Part shown: positions 10,968 to 22,329 of the stretch, piece after piece
Numbering within the stretch: position 1 is the stretch's first letter
How the letters are laid out: each line of letters opens with the position of its first letter
Source: Doryteuthis pealeii
Taxonomy: Eukaryota > Mollusca > Cephalopoda > Myopsida > Loliginidae
Length of the DNA: 64,000 nucleotides
Direction: 5' to 3'
Assembly (NCBI GenBank): GCA_023376005.1
Contig: CM042141.1
Span: 99,893,212 to 99,957,211, forward strand
Notes under the pieces: model-generated
What the model was told of the DNA's origin: nothing
What the model saw: the letters and a program-made list of their open reading frames with translations, nothing else
The model's database searches: none
Position numbers and translations under genes: made by a program

Positions 10968-12170
10968 GTAAGTAATGTCTCCTTCTTAAAATCCACAAAA
11001 TTTGTACATTTTAAAGTTCCATCAGCTCCAAATAATACGTTAGAATGTAAGTTTAAACGTTATATTGATATTTTATTACAATATTTACCTAAAATGAATA
11101 TATATTCTGTGTTTTTTTAAGAGTTTACTGTTCATAATTCTCTTACTCGTGAAAGCATGCTGGATCTTCACTTATAATTTCCTGACTCTGATACATATAT
11201 ATTTAAAAAAAAAATTGTAATGTTATTTTTCAGTTTTGTTGATGTGATTTCCAAACCTGTAAATTATTTAGACTTTAAAGTCTTCGTTTTTCATAACTAA
11301 AAACAGATCAAAGCGGTAACTTAACCCGGCACGTGTCGAATGAACTTACCGCTTTAAAACCATATCTCTACCATACTTTAATAAATTCTTCTTTTCTTGG
11401 AGTTATATTTTTAAGTATTATCCCTGAAAAAACTTAATATATTTACTTATTTGATAAAATATGTACTGGTTGGATTGGACTCTGTTCACTATAATTTTGT
11501 TTCTTGTTCTAAGAAAAAAACTTGTTTTCTCCCTCTCTAAAAATTCTTTCTTTTAGTTTTTCTGCCTCTAAAATTGTTACTCGTTTCTATTTTTAAGCAG
11601 ATAAAATGTATTTGTGTCTTTCAGTCCTTTAGTTCCATTTTATTTTTTTATATTTAGAAGTGGTTGTCTTTGTAAGATAAATAGAAACCTGTTAAAAGTT
11701 TGATTAACTTTAGTATTGATACAATTTTTTTTTCTATCGAAAAACCAAATGAAATGATTCTTCGTTTGGGTTTCGATACGAACCATTTACTTTTTTTCAT
11801 CGCATTTCTTCATAACATTAAAAAAGATACGATAAATTAAGAGTTATTTCTTAGTAATATTTTTTTTATTAGTTTGATCAAATGTATATCTTTTTTCATT
11901 TTTACTTATTTTCTGCTCTTACCCTTGTTTAATAAACCTTTATTTAAAAAAAAAAGTCCCTTATTTAATAAATCCCGATCTACGTATTTAATCCCAAAAT
12001 TATCGCCCGTTTACTCCATGTGCGGCTTAACACTCGACCCTTCTTCCGGAACGTGGTGTAAAAATGTTTCGCAAGCGAGATAATCAAACCATTGCTTGGG
12101 AAATCGCTCAGTACACCTGGCCTTGCACCATAATTAAGCAAAGCTTAGTAAAATTGAATAAAGACTAGAA

Positions 12171-12464
12171 AAATTTCGGTAATAAAGGACTATTTGCTTG
12201 TAAATTCCTACCATAAAATAAACTGAACCCCCATTTTATGTCCGTGTTTTTGCAATAAATGTTTTATTTTTCTTGCACCCGTTATTTTACAATACTAAAT
12301 ATATTTCCTTTATTTATTTTAATATTCACTTCAATGTGTATATTCTAAAAGCTTTTATTTTGTGAGAATAAAACATTTATTGCAAAAACACGGACATAAA
12401 ATGGGGGTTCAGTTTATTTTATGGTAGGAATTTACGAGCAAATAGTCCTTTATTACCAAAATTT
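12171..12464. repeat. Foldback element in RPS10 intron 1
   Basis: Arms 12171-12268 and 12367-12464 are almost perfect reverse complements (they include 'CTGAACCCCCATTTTATG' and 'GCAATAAATGTTTTA'). The loop is about 98 bp and AT-rich. No ORF. Confidence 0.8.
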
Positions 12465-12845
12465 CATGGTTCAATCCTTCCTAATGCTTGGTGTCGCTGT
12501 TTTGTGAGATTGAGTTAAGATTTGTAAATATTCTTAGTTTTAGAATAGTTACAAAACAAAAAACAATCTTCTAGAGTGCATTGATTTTCTTTTTTTTTAT
12601 AACTTGTTTTAGTGGCGGTAAAATCATAAAAGAATATTGTAAATTTGTATTTTACAAGAATTTTGATCTTCAATCTAATTGCTGAAATAAAGCACCCCTC
12701 ACCTTGTGATATATTCAACTATTTCAATTTTGGAAATACTCAGTTTCATTTTATATTAAATTTATTTTTAAATGCAAACCTTTTGTCTTAGATATTTTTT
12801 AAATGATAAAATTGTATAAATCAATGTATTTTTACTTTTTTCAGC

Positions 12846-15800
12846 ATGTTGATGCCAAAAAAGAATCGTGTAGCTATCTATGAACACCTCTTCAAAGAGG
12901 GTGTCATGGTTGCTAAGAAAGACTTTACTGGAGTGAAACATCCAGAAATCGATGTCCCAAACCTCCATGTGATCAAAGCACTTCAGGTGAGGAGAAATAA
13001 ATTGAAATAGTTATTTTTATTTTCTTAAAATAAAAATGTTGAAATGTTGCATTCAGTTGAAGTTTCCTGAATTTTGAAAACTCAACTAATTTTACCTGCA
13101 TCCCCAACACTAATCAGCTTTTAATTATTTTTTTGTCATTAAATTTAAAATGATTTCCCTTCATTGTCTAAAATTGAAATTATGAATTATTCTAAACTTT
13201 CGAAGAAAAACAATGTTTAAAATCTGAAACTTACCTAGCATTTAAATTGAAACTGTTTGTAAATTCAAATTTGTATTCTTTTTTAAATGTAGAAATTTAA
13301 GTCCTAAAACTAACTTTAATGTACAGGGTGGTCCGAAAGTCTTGTCATCGGTCTTAGTTTTAATTTTATTTTTTATTTTAATATTAATATTAATATTTTC
13401 TATTTCATTTCCAATGGTTTATTTCGTGTAATTATAATTGATTAATTAGGAGTTAATTTTGATAGGAGTGACAAGACTTTCGGACCATGCTGTGTACAGT
13501 GTTGGTACAAATGTTATCTTAGAAATATGATTTAAGATTTATTATAAAGCCAAAATAATGTTTAATAAATATTTTATATAAGTATCACTATGAACAAATA
13601 TTGCAATGATGATAAGCGCAGGGGTCCTGAAAGCAACCAATAATGTGGGTTGTGGGATCTTGGATATCTTTTAGTGACTGCAAGTGGCAATCACTGAAGA
13701 GCCAGGATTTGGATTCTGCCTATTCTGAGCGCTGCAATGTTAATTCAATGCTACATCCATTTGTTCTCAGGATTTAGAAATCTTTCATTAAATTTAAAGA
13801 AAATTCTTATTAGTAAATTTACGTTTACTTGTATCACCAAAATATCACCTTTTCAATGATATTGGTAAATTATAAATTTTAATTCTTTTTTATCTTCAAA
13901 CATGTATTTCTCTTTGTATCCAACTGAAATTATGGGTTATTTCCTAGATTGTTGACAGGGCTTAGAATATGCTGACTATCCCTTGCAGAGGGGTAAGAAA
14001 CCTCCCTTTAAAAAAAAGGGTGTGGTGTGTATGACACTAAACTGCATCTAATGGTGGAAGCAGCCAGTTCATTACCATTACTTCTTTCAGATCCATTCAT
14101 ATTTGGAATGATAATATTTGTTGGGTCTCATGGGTATGCTTAAAATTATTTGTTCTTAAAAGGACATAAAAAAAAGATTGAACTATTACACAAATATGAA
14201 TGTACAATGAATCTAGTTCCCAAACTTCTGGGCATAAAATAACCCTAGATGAGTTGGCATGCTACTAAAATCATTCATTTTACTTCCTAGCTTTAAGATT
14301 TGAAACATTTTTCTTGAAATTCAGATTTTTTTAATGTAGAGATTTAAAGTTTTAAAAATAATAACCTTAAAATAATGTAGTGTTGGTACAAATGTTGTTA
14401 TATTTTAGTGATTTCATTTAAGATTAATTATAAATCCAAATAATCTTAAGATTTGATAAGTGATCACTATGAACAAATATTGCAATGATGATAAGCGCAG
14501 GGGTCCTGAAAGCAACCAATAATGTGGGTTGTGGGATCTTGGATATCTTTTAGTGACTGCAAGTGGCAATCACTGAAGAGCCAGGATTTGGATTCTGCCT
14601 ATTCTGAGCGCTGTAAATGTAGGAAGTAATTTAAAAACAAATTATGAAGAATCAGATTTTGAATTTTCAAGATGTAAATTGAGTTTTATCTTTTGTCAGT
14701 ATATACTGATCAGTTGTGTTAATGCATACTTTGTATATTCAATATTTTATAGTTTTTTATTTTATTTTTTTAATTCATTTAATTTATCAATCTGTACAAT
14801 GTGCAACCTTTTATTAAAGCTTTTAAGTGATACTGAAGAAGCTATATTTAAGCAAGTTTGAATGAAGGTAGATTCTATCAAGACTGTTTGGGAAATAAAT
14901 TAAAATACTCTATTTTCCAAACAATCTAATAATGCAGTGTACATTAGTTTGTTATTCAATACGATTTTTGATAAAATGTAAGTTAAAAACATAAATAATG
15001 AATGCACAAAAATCACAAAGCTAGATTTGTGCAATCATTGCAAAAAAAAAAAAAAAATGAAAAAAGGCCTAAAAAATTTAATATCTGATTTGATAAAACA
15101 AATTGAATTTATTTATTTGGCCATCATTTCTGTTTTCTTCAGAATCAGATTATACTTTTTTTTTTTTTTTTTTTTTAAAATTTTCTGTTTATCACTAATG
15201 TTAAATTTGTAACTATTTTCAGAGTTTAAAATCTCGAGCTTTTGTGAATGAACAGTTTGCCTGGAGGCATTATTATTGGTATCTTACCAACGAGGGCATC
15301 CAATACTTGCGTGATTTCCTCCATCTGCCTTCAGAAATTGTCCCAGCTACCCTCAAAAGGCAGACCCGTACAGAAGCCACTCGTGGGCCAAGACCAAAGG
15401 GTGAGTTACACATTTTAATAATTTCCATCACAAGTACAGTTGTTCTTGGCATGTTGTCTCATTTTGGGAATGGTTATATTCAAAATGATTTAAATAAATA
15501 TATATTTAATTACCCAAATTATATCAACAATTTTAGATATTTTTTCTGATTTAAGGCCTGAAATTGTTGATTTTAAATTTCATACTTTTTCTCCATTCCT
15601 AAATCTATTGACAGTTTCTGTTTGATATGAATTTATTTGTAAATGTTAATTATCATAAATAGTGTCATTTATATTATTGTCCATTTTATACAATTTATAA
15701 TGGGTGGCTCAGTTCTGGAAATTTGATTCTCAAAGTTCCTCTTTCTCAATTTCTTAAATTGAAGGATCACAAAAAAATTGCACTTTGCAGAACTGCTTAT

Positions 15801-17875
15801 CTCCTTAGAGTAAAAATGATTTAACAACATTGTGTGAACAAGAATTGTACTACAATGTACTGTTTGTTTTTGAAGAAAAAAATTATGGTATTAAAAAAAA
15901 AAAATGTAGAGATTTTATGGTTTAAGAAAAAGTGCAGATTTATGGTAAGAAGAAAAATATTTCCGGTAAAAACACAAAAAAATACAGAAATTGGATAATT
16001 TCTTTAACATTATTTTAAAACTGATTTGATCATTAAGCTGGATCTAGAGGTGAAAATTGAAATTCTGGTGTTTCAGAATAGAGGAATTGATATCTGCTTA
16101 ATTTCCTTTTAAGATGGCCAAACATTTAATGCACATGAATGGACGAAATTCCAGTTTCTAATTCCTAATTTGGCAACTGGAAAAAGTGTCATAAATGAAA
16201 TCTTGAGATTTTTATTACACTTTGGCCTATTTGTCCAATTTCTCTTTTTAAAGAGATAATTTATTTTTCATACACATGGACCACACGCATGAACTTTTAA
16301 GATTAAATTGACAAACAAAAAAAAAGCTATTGGTTCTTTAAATTCTTAATTTAAAGAACCAATAGCTTTTTTTTTTGTTTGATTGATTTGTTGCTTAAGT
16401 GGAATTATGTGTTTTTAGATAATTTTAGCAACAAACTAAAAATTTATGCTATTCTAAAAGTTTTTGTCAAGACGGGAAAATGTCAAATTATGGAAATTTT
16501 ATTTAAAAATTGAGTCAAGCCATTTCCGACATGAATTTGTTAAATTCAATAAGTAGACCATTACCAGTATAAATAAAGTTGAACTTTTTTGAACTAATGA
16601 TTACTGAAGGAAATTAGATGTTGGTAAATGATTTATGCATTTTTAACCTTTAATTAAAATCTTGTTCAATTTTTATTAAAACTTGTTGCTCTGAGTTATC
16701 TCCCCCTAATGAAAATTTATTTTTCATTTAACAGCACCAGAAGTGGCACGAGGTGGACCACCTACTGATCGTGAATACAGAAGAGCACCTGCCAGTAAGT
16801 ATTTTTTCTCTTTTCTTTTCAAGTCTTGTGATTTTTTAGGTACAAAATATTTATGCAAAAAGAAAAAAAATTGTCTTGTTTTAATAACTTTTATTAGTTT
16901 CTGTACAGGCTGACTCTGAAGTCCTGTTGCCTACATATTGTTTTAACTTATATTATTTTTTGTTTTAATGATATATAAGCAGAGATGCTGATAGGTATGT
17001 GTTCTGAATCCCTGATGCACAAAAATTTAAAAAGACGCAGTAAAATCTTATCCATGTGTCTCGGTGTTTTTTTTTTTTTTTACTTCCATCACCATTTCAA
17101 GTTAAATGTAAATACATTTCAATAGTTTCTTAGAAATGAATTACACAGGATAAATTACAACGACGCACTAAATAAAGCTATCAGCATCACTGTATAAGTT
17201 ATGTAATTCTACCTTAAAAAAAAAAAAAAAATGTTTAAAAATTATTTTGTAAAATTTCATTATGTATTATTTTACCTCTAAAAAAAAATGTAGGGAGTAA
17301 TGCAACTTTCGGACTTCCTTTACAATTAATATTTTGTTGGTGAATGTTTAACATTGTTTGGTCATGGCTATAATATTTCAACCTAAACTCAATTTTCTTT
17401 TTTTTCCCAATTGTAGATATGTCTGGTGACAAGAAGGCTGATGTTGGTGCTGGAAGCTCTACAGATTTCCAATTTGTAAGTAAAAACATTTTTTTTTTGT
17501 TTTTGTAATTTGAATAGAATTAGATTTAAAGATATTAATCTGCATAATTACAATCTTAAAATTTAGAATTGCTAAAAAGTGATTCCATATTTCAAGACAT
17601 TTATGGTATTTAGATTTTCCTTTTTAATTTTACACTGATATTCTATATATACATATACAGTTCTACTCGTCTGTTTTTATAGATGTAACAAAGAAAATAC
17701 TCGGCTGTAGTTAAATTTCTTTTTTATGGAAAAGTTTTCTAACAAAAAGTTGTACATTTTTTTTTTATTAGGTATATAAAAAGTTATGTATATTTTCATT
17801 AAGTTCTAATTCAAAAAAATTTCTCTTTTTCAGAGAGCTGGATTCGGCAGAGGTCGTGCTCCTCAACCACAGTAA
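12846..17875 (+). CDS. RPS10: 40S ribosomal protein eS10 (RPS10), five coding exons
   Basis: Coding segments are 12846-12986, 15223-15400, 16735-16794, 17417-17475 and 17834-17875; every intron is GT-AG. Together they give 480 nt, 159 aa plus stop, against about 165 aa in human. The protein starts [20 protein letters not shown] and contains the family hallmarks [40 protein letters not shown] and a C-terminal [16 protein letters not shown]. The N-terminal two thirds is the winged-helix S10_plectin domain. The Gly/Arg-rich tail is the segment usually dimethylated on arginine. eS10 sits in the head/beak of the small ribosomal subunit, near the mRNA entry region. The start is fixed by the invariant MLMPKKNR and by one base of 5' UTR after the acceptor. 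Phases across junctions are 0, 1, 1, 0. The gene is intact and is very likely the functional copy, because it keeps its introns. Expression is probably TOP-controlled through the exon at 10935. Confidence 0.97.
13324..13494. mobile_element. Tc1/mariner-type MITE with TA target duplication
   Basis: Terminal inverted repeats: CAGGGTGGTCCGAAAGTCTT on the left, and on the right the complement of CACAGCATGGTCCGAAAGTC. The element is flanked by TA at 13322-13323 and 13495-13496. The interior is AT-rich and non-coding. The paralogous site at about 14377-14380 lacks it, giving an empty-site comparison. Confidence 0.8.
13584..13733 (+). ncRNA. snoRNA-like structured RNA in RPS10 intron 2, copy A
   Basis: The 150-nt block is identical to 14463-14612, although the surrounding duplicated sequence has diverged strongly. 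It carries a C-box-like ATGATGA (13606-13612), a D-box-like CTGA (13725-13728) and further internal CTGA motifs at 13627 and 13694. ATTGCA just 5' of the C box pairs with TGCAAT downstream of the D box. A hairpin of seven pairs with one mismatch lies at 13674-13694 (GTGACTGC / GCAATCAC). Ribosomal-protein introns are the usual home of animal snoRNAs, so a long C/D-type snoRNA is the first guess. The spacing is long for a C/D RNA and no rRNA target was identified, so the class is uncertain. Confidence 0.6.
13990..14280 (-). repeat. Family B repeat fragment in RPS10 intron 2
   Basis: Minus-strand pieces: 'CACTAAACTGCATCTAATGG' near 14035, 'TTGGGTCTCATGGG' near 14120 and, at 14230-14265, 'GGGCATAAAATAACCC' followed by 'GAGTTGGCATGC'. 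It lies between the two snoRNA-like copies. Confidence 0.6.
14285..14620 (+). repeat. Intronic duplication unit B in RPS10 intron 2
   Basis: Partner of the unit at 13228-13745. It has no MITE at the TA at 14378, the position matching the insertion in unit A. Confidence 0.75.
14463..14612 (+). ncRNA. snoRNA-like structured RNA in RPS10 intron 2, copy B
   Basis: Identical over 150 nt to copy A at a constant offset of 879. C-box-like ATGATGA is at 14485-14491 and D-box-like CTGA at 14604-14607. The outer closing stem is weaker here because the bases after GCGCTG are TAAATG instead of CAATG. Identity with diverged flanks means either purifying selection on both copies or recent gene conversion limited to the core. 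Confidence 0.6.
14621..15222. other. RPS10 intron 2, remainder
   Basis: AT-rich intron with poly-A/T runs at 15040-15055 and 15157-15176. It ends in acceptor TTTTCAG before codon AGT. Nothing else seen. Confidence 0.5.
16312..16381. repeat. Perfect 34-bp hairpin in RPS10 intron 3
   Basis: Two arms built around AGCTATTGGTTCTTTAAATT and its complement are separated by 2-3 nt and flanked by CAAACA/TGTTTG ends. In RNA this would be a very stable extended stem. It may be a miniature foldback insertion. Confidence 0.85.
16980..17192. mobile_element. Non-autonomous DNA transposon (hAT-like) in RPS10 intron 4
   Basis: Ends CAGAGATGCTGATAG and CTATCAGCATCACTG are inverted repeats. TATAAG occurs on both flanks. 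A second copy with the same interior is at 37130-37416. No ORF. hAT assignment comes from the CAGNGATGC-type terminus and is tentative. Confidence 0.65.
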
Positions 17876-17892
17876 AGACATTTATATCAATG

Positions 17893-17898
17893 AATAAA
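17893..17898 (+). terminator. RPS10: RPS10 polyadenylation signal AATAAA
   Basis: AATAAA lies 18 nt after the TAA stop, followed by T-rich sequence. A very short 3' UTR is usual for ribosomal-protein genes. Confidence 0.85.
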
Positions 17899-18014
17899 TT
17901 ACTAAAGTTATATATTGTTTTTAGATGTTTTTTTTTATTTATTTTTCTTATAAATAAGAAAAGTGAAAAAATATATACAAATTTCAATATTTTGTTTAAA
18001 GGTATTTGGGGGTG

Positions 18015-18115
18015 GAAAAAAGTGGAAAAGAAAGCACAAAGTAAGTCACAATGAATCTGTTAATATCTGAAGATTAAGCATGAAATTAATATTGAGGTAA
18101 AAGACATGCTAAGTA
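18015..18115 (+). repeat. Direct repeat downstream of RPS10, copy 1
   Basis: 'AAGTGGAAAAGAAAGCAC' and 'ATCTGTTAATATCTGAAGAT' recur at 18771-18905 in the same orientation, on either side of the foldback element at 18545-18730. Confidence 0.7.
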
Positions 18116-18544
18116 AAATTAGGTCAAAGTGGGAGGGGACTGTGTAGTATGCACCAAGGGACCCAAAAGAACATTGACTAGGCAAAAAATTCAGTTCATG
18201 GGAGTGGAACAATTGCATTGTGCAAAGAGAAAACAGTGTTTTGTGAAATTTCTGTTTCCAACAATAATTATCAAAAAAAAAAACACTTAAAGTTTTTATT
18301 TTTTTATTTACCTGACCTGCTTTTAGGCATAATACTAATTAGTTTGTTCTGATTTCTTTTATGTATAAAAAAAAATGAATTGTAATTTTACTGGTCTTCA
18401 TTTAGTGTAGTGACTAATCATCAAAATGATGTGAATTATTGAAAAATATGATGAAAGAGTAAACTGTGTTTGTCAAAATACCTCTTACACACTTGTGCTT
18501 TTACCAGTGTTTTAAAAAAAAATTTTTTTTATAAGCAGTTATAA

Positions 18545-18730
18545 AAGAAATTTCGGTTAATTCCTATAATCTAACATGATCAAAGGGAACCACTCTTGAC
18601 TGAATTATTTATTTATTGATTTACTAGGAAAAAAACTGGTTTAGGGTTAGTTTAATGGGGAAATAATTTATCAGTCAAGAGTTGTTCCCATTTGATCATG
18701 TTAGACTTATAGGACATAACCGAAATTTGA
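18545..18730. repeat. Foldback MITE (family M2)
   Basis: Arms of about 65 bp: AATTTCGGTTA...CACTCTTGACTGA and complement. The loop holds 'GGTTTAGGGTTAGTTTAATG', a segment also present (inverted) at 45090-45110. Related to 19625-19780. Confidence 0.75.
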
Positions 18731-18770
18731 ATATTTTATTTGAAGATATTTGAAAAAGTTGACTCAGTTA

Positions 18771-18905
18771 AGTGGAAAAGAAAGCACATCTACATCTGCA
18801 AACATCGGATGAATCCATTTTTTAATTTAGGTAAATGTCACAAATCTGTTAATATCTGAAGATTAAGCACAAAATAAGTAGAAAATTAATATTGAGGTAA
18901 AAGAC
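18771..18905 (+). repeat. Direct repeat downstream of RPS10, copy 2
   Basis: Second copy of the block at 18015-18115, with a short insertion. Confidence 0.7.
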
Positions 18906-19059
18906 GGCTTTATTCACTTTAGATAAACTCTTAATGTCCTATACTGTCTCATTTCACTAGGCTGGAAGTCCATGTCTGTGATTCTATACCACCTGAGGCA
19001 GCCCTAAATGATAGCCTTTATTTAAATGTAATAAACATTTCGAAACATCTATCTATTTA

Positions 19060-19260
19060 TATCTACATATATAAAGTGCAGTTGTGCGTATCCGTATGTC
19101 TGGAGGAAACTTTGAAAATAAAGCAATTAACAAAGTAAATATAAAATACACACTAAATATCACCAGGGCTTGGTTTTTGAGCAAAAATGATTTGATTTAT
19201 ATTATTGAATACATTTAAAAATGAAATACCCTTCAACAATTGTGTTGGTGCTAAAATCCT
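19060..19260 (+). mobile_element. Helitron-like 5' fragment
   Basis: 'TACATATATAAAGTGCAGTT', 'GTATGTCTGGAGGAAACT', 'CAATTAACAAAGTAAATA' and 'TATCACCAGGGCTTGGTTTT' match the order seen at 34690-34900 and 35012-35110. No 3' terminus is present here. Confidence 0.5.
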
Positions 19261-19619
19261 TTAGGACTGGATACGAAGCCTGTTTATTTTCTTTCAACTT
19301 TTTTCTAACATTGATAAAAATAAGACAATTATATGCTGTGTAGTACGCATGTGTGTTGCTGAAATTCGAGTGTATTTAGGTATGCATTTTGAAAAAAAAA
19401 TTTTTTTTATTGGCGTAGTACCACTTCCAAATTAGCGATGTTATTGGAGTAAAACATCTGGACGTAAAGTGACAGCTCACAGAATTTTCCATGGATCCAC
19501 CCAAAATAGAATACTCCACAAAATATACCAATACAGGATAATACAAAGAGGTAATTTCCATCCAACTATGAAACCCCACAAGATCTTGAATATTGATGAG
19601 GCTATAAGATATAAAAGTT

Positions 19620-19780
19620 GGGGGGTTATTTCCTATAAGTCTAACATAAACAAAGGGAACCACTCTTGATTGATAAATTTATTTTCCTACTATATCAATA
19701 GATATACTAGGAAAATAAATAAATTTATCAGTCGAGTGGTTCCCTTTGTTTGGTTATTTCCTATAAGTCTAACATAAAGT
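19620..19780. repeat. Foldback MITE (family M2), flanked by direct repeats
   Basis: Inverted arms 'AAAGGGAACCACTCTTGATT' and complement lie inside two direct copies of GGTTATTTCCTATAAGTC (19625- and 19752-). The same words occur in the element at 18545. Confidence 0.7.
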
Positions 19781-21499
19781 CAGTGTTCTTCTTTTTACAA
19801 TACGTTCCATCCAAACTTTTCTTTTTTAAAAACCAATATGATTAAATTATCATATTTACCATTCCTTACTCCCTGGATGTATGATATGCACCATAGTAAC
19901 CAACAAAAACCTGAGACATCTTTCTAAAAGAACTACGCACAACCTCCTTCAGGTAGGATATCACACGGCATTAAAAAGTAAGGGATTTGAATTAACAGAA
20001 AAATACCACTAGAACCCAAAAAACAATGAACTCTTGCCTATTTCTATTTTAACTCTTAACATCCTGTTGAGATTTTTCTAAGTCCAGAGCATTCCTATAA
20101 GGATATATTAAAAAAATGGCTAAAAATGACCTTTGCATCTAAAGTTACCTATTTCCCTAAAATCAAATATTTCTACATATGTTTAATATTAAATTTAAAC
20201 AAAATTATTGTTTGGGGCTGATTTGTTAAAAGAATGACTTCCAGCTGGGTGGAATAGGACTTTAAGAGTTAAAACATATCCTAACTTTATCTAAGTGACA
20301 GATGGGGTCTTAATATGCAAAAATGAAATGTGGGGTATGTAATAGAATTGTTGAAAGAAAATCTATACTTTTGAAAATCCCCAAACCATATTCAGAATAA
20401 ATATATCTTAACTGCAGTTCCAAAAACAGTTTATTGTAGCTTGATAAAATTTAAAAAAAATTCAAAACTTGTGTTGCACCTACTATGAAGTCAAAATAGG
20501 AAAAAAAAAATTCAATTCAATAGTGATGGATCTGCGAGACTAACTTGTTAACCATTATACCATGGTTGGACGCCTTCGTATGCTGGAGAAAAAGAGCGAG
20601 CAACTTGCTCTAAGGGAGGTAACTCTTCTATTCGAGAATATTTGCTATTGGTAACATTCCTCTAATTGTTGGAATGTCTTAAAGAGTTCATACTAATGGA
20701 CGCTAACATGATTATGTTACTCCACCTTGTTTTTTTGTTTGGCCTTAATTTTATTAAGTAAATATGTGGATTTAAAAACTTGCTGCATTATTTATTGAGC
20801 ATCATGGAAACTTTTACCAGAATCAGGAAAATAATTTCCCATATAGATTGAGTAAAATAGTGACTGAACAGCAGTTCAGTTATTGCTCTCATTTTTCTAA
20901 CCATAATGAAGAAAGATTCTATCTGTATGTTTGTTTGTACCATGACCTTGTGCCCAACCTTTTATAATGGAAATTGGCAAAGACTGAAATTTAATAAAAT
21001 CTACACTATTTTTGTTTTTGCATAAGAAAAGCTGAATAAAAATATATGGGTATAAATTAATGACATTAAAAAATTGATAAGAAAAATGATTAAAAAAATT
21101 AATCAAATTAATAAAAAGCAAATAAAAGAATAAATAAACAACCTAAAAACAAAAATATTTAAAGAATAAAAGGTAAAACAAATACATAGAAAAATATTTT
21201 TTATATAAATATGGATACGAGATTTATTTTTAACTTAAATCCTGGGCAACACCATGTAGCTCTGCTAGTAAAATATTTTGCAGCCTAATTTTTTTTTCAC
21301 AAATGTTTTAATATCAGATTATTGAATAAATAACGACAAATTTGAAATAATCTAGTAACAAGACCATAAAGAAATTGCTTTTTAGAGGCTTTCCAAGTTT
21401 CTCTTCATTTTGCTTAAGAACAATCTAATTAAATATTTTTGAATTATATTACTAAAAAGATTGAAAAAAAAAAAAAACTTATTCAAGGGAGATAATTAT
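19781..21499. other. Non-coding region
   Basis: No coding signal. 20522-20560 is a fragment of SINE family S3 in minus orientation ('GATCTGCGAGACTAAC'). A 'CTCTAAGGGAGGTAACTC' motif near 20610 is of a kind common in molluscan repeats. The rest is AT-rich. Confidence 0.4.
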
Positions 21500-22140
21500 G
21501 AACAAGAGTTACGTTCCATGATACGATCATCAAGTCACGTCGACCGCACGTATCTTCATAACTCTTCCTCGCCAACCACCCCTATTAGACACCCATTCCT
21601 GGAAGGTCCTCTGCACAGTATCCAGAATTCATGCAGAGCTGATCGATCTAGGTTTTTGCTGGTCCACCCACACTGGTGTGTCCATGTGTAGGTGTCTACA
21701 GGATAACGTCACTTATGATTTCATCCTTGCTTTACCATAAATGTCCAGCATATCTTGCTCGTTTTAGCCAAATGGTTTGTATGATAAGAGGCAAGTGGCC
21801 GTACAGTTGTTTCCTGGATTTGTTGAAGACAGCACGCAGCATCATTGTACAGTTCCCATCGAACGTATTCACTAAGCGCTTCGTTAGATTTCAAGTGGTG
21901 CAGCCTTATAGTAGTACTGACACAGCTACAGCTTGGAAGAATTTTTGCTTTATATTACCGAAGAGATAAGATGTCTATATGGTCGATAATCTGTCTACAG
22001 CACTCCATGCCGTTCCTATGCATATATGGACATCACTTTCCGTAGATGAGATATTACTACCTAGGTATGTGAACGGGTTTACTAATTTCAGAGGCTTACC
22101 ATTTATTGTGGAGATGTCTCCATCTTAGTTTAAAAATCAG
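21500..22140 (-). pseudogene. LINE reverse transcriptase fragment (L-A), decayed
   Basis: Nucleotide-level match to 6236-7000: 'TCCACCCACACTGGTGTGTC', 'ATAAGAGGCAAGTGGCC', 'AGTGGTGCAGCCTTATAGTA' and 'GATGAGATATTACTACCTAG' in the same order. All frames are broken. It represents the thumb and C-terminal region of the RT on the minus strand. Confidence 0.75.
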
Positions 22141-22189
22141 ATGCAGTAAGATCAACAAAGATTTAAATGAACAAAAGCTGTTTACTTGT

Positions 22190-22290
22190 GACGTTAAAAA
22201 AAAAACAGCATTCACCGGAAGCAATTGCAGGTGGGGTGCAGTCGACGTATTCTATACCCCACCGACAAGATGGGGAAACTGAGTCACTTT
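22190..22290 (+). repeat. Family B repeat, 3' end fragment
   Basis: 'GTGGGGTGCAGTCGACGTAT' and 'CTATACCCCACCGACAAGAT' match the family's 3' end. Confidence 0.6.
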
Positions 22291-22329
22291 GAAGTGTAAA
22301 CATTTATTGAAGAGTTGAAAGTCGAGTAA

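Larger units (their letters stand above)
13228..13745 (+). repeat. Intronic duplication unit A in RPS10 intron 2
   Basis: 13228-13745, minus the inserted MITE, aligns with 14285-14620. Both run through 'ATGTAGA-ATTTAA', 'GTGTTGGTACAAATG' and then the snoRNA-like core. Outside the core the two units differ by many substitutions and indels. Confidence 0.75.

Noticed and set aside
15244..15549. Separate 101-aa ORF
   Set aside because: It is RPS10 exon 3 read through its donor into the intron.
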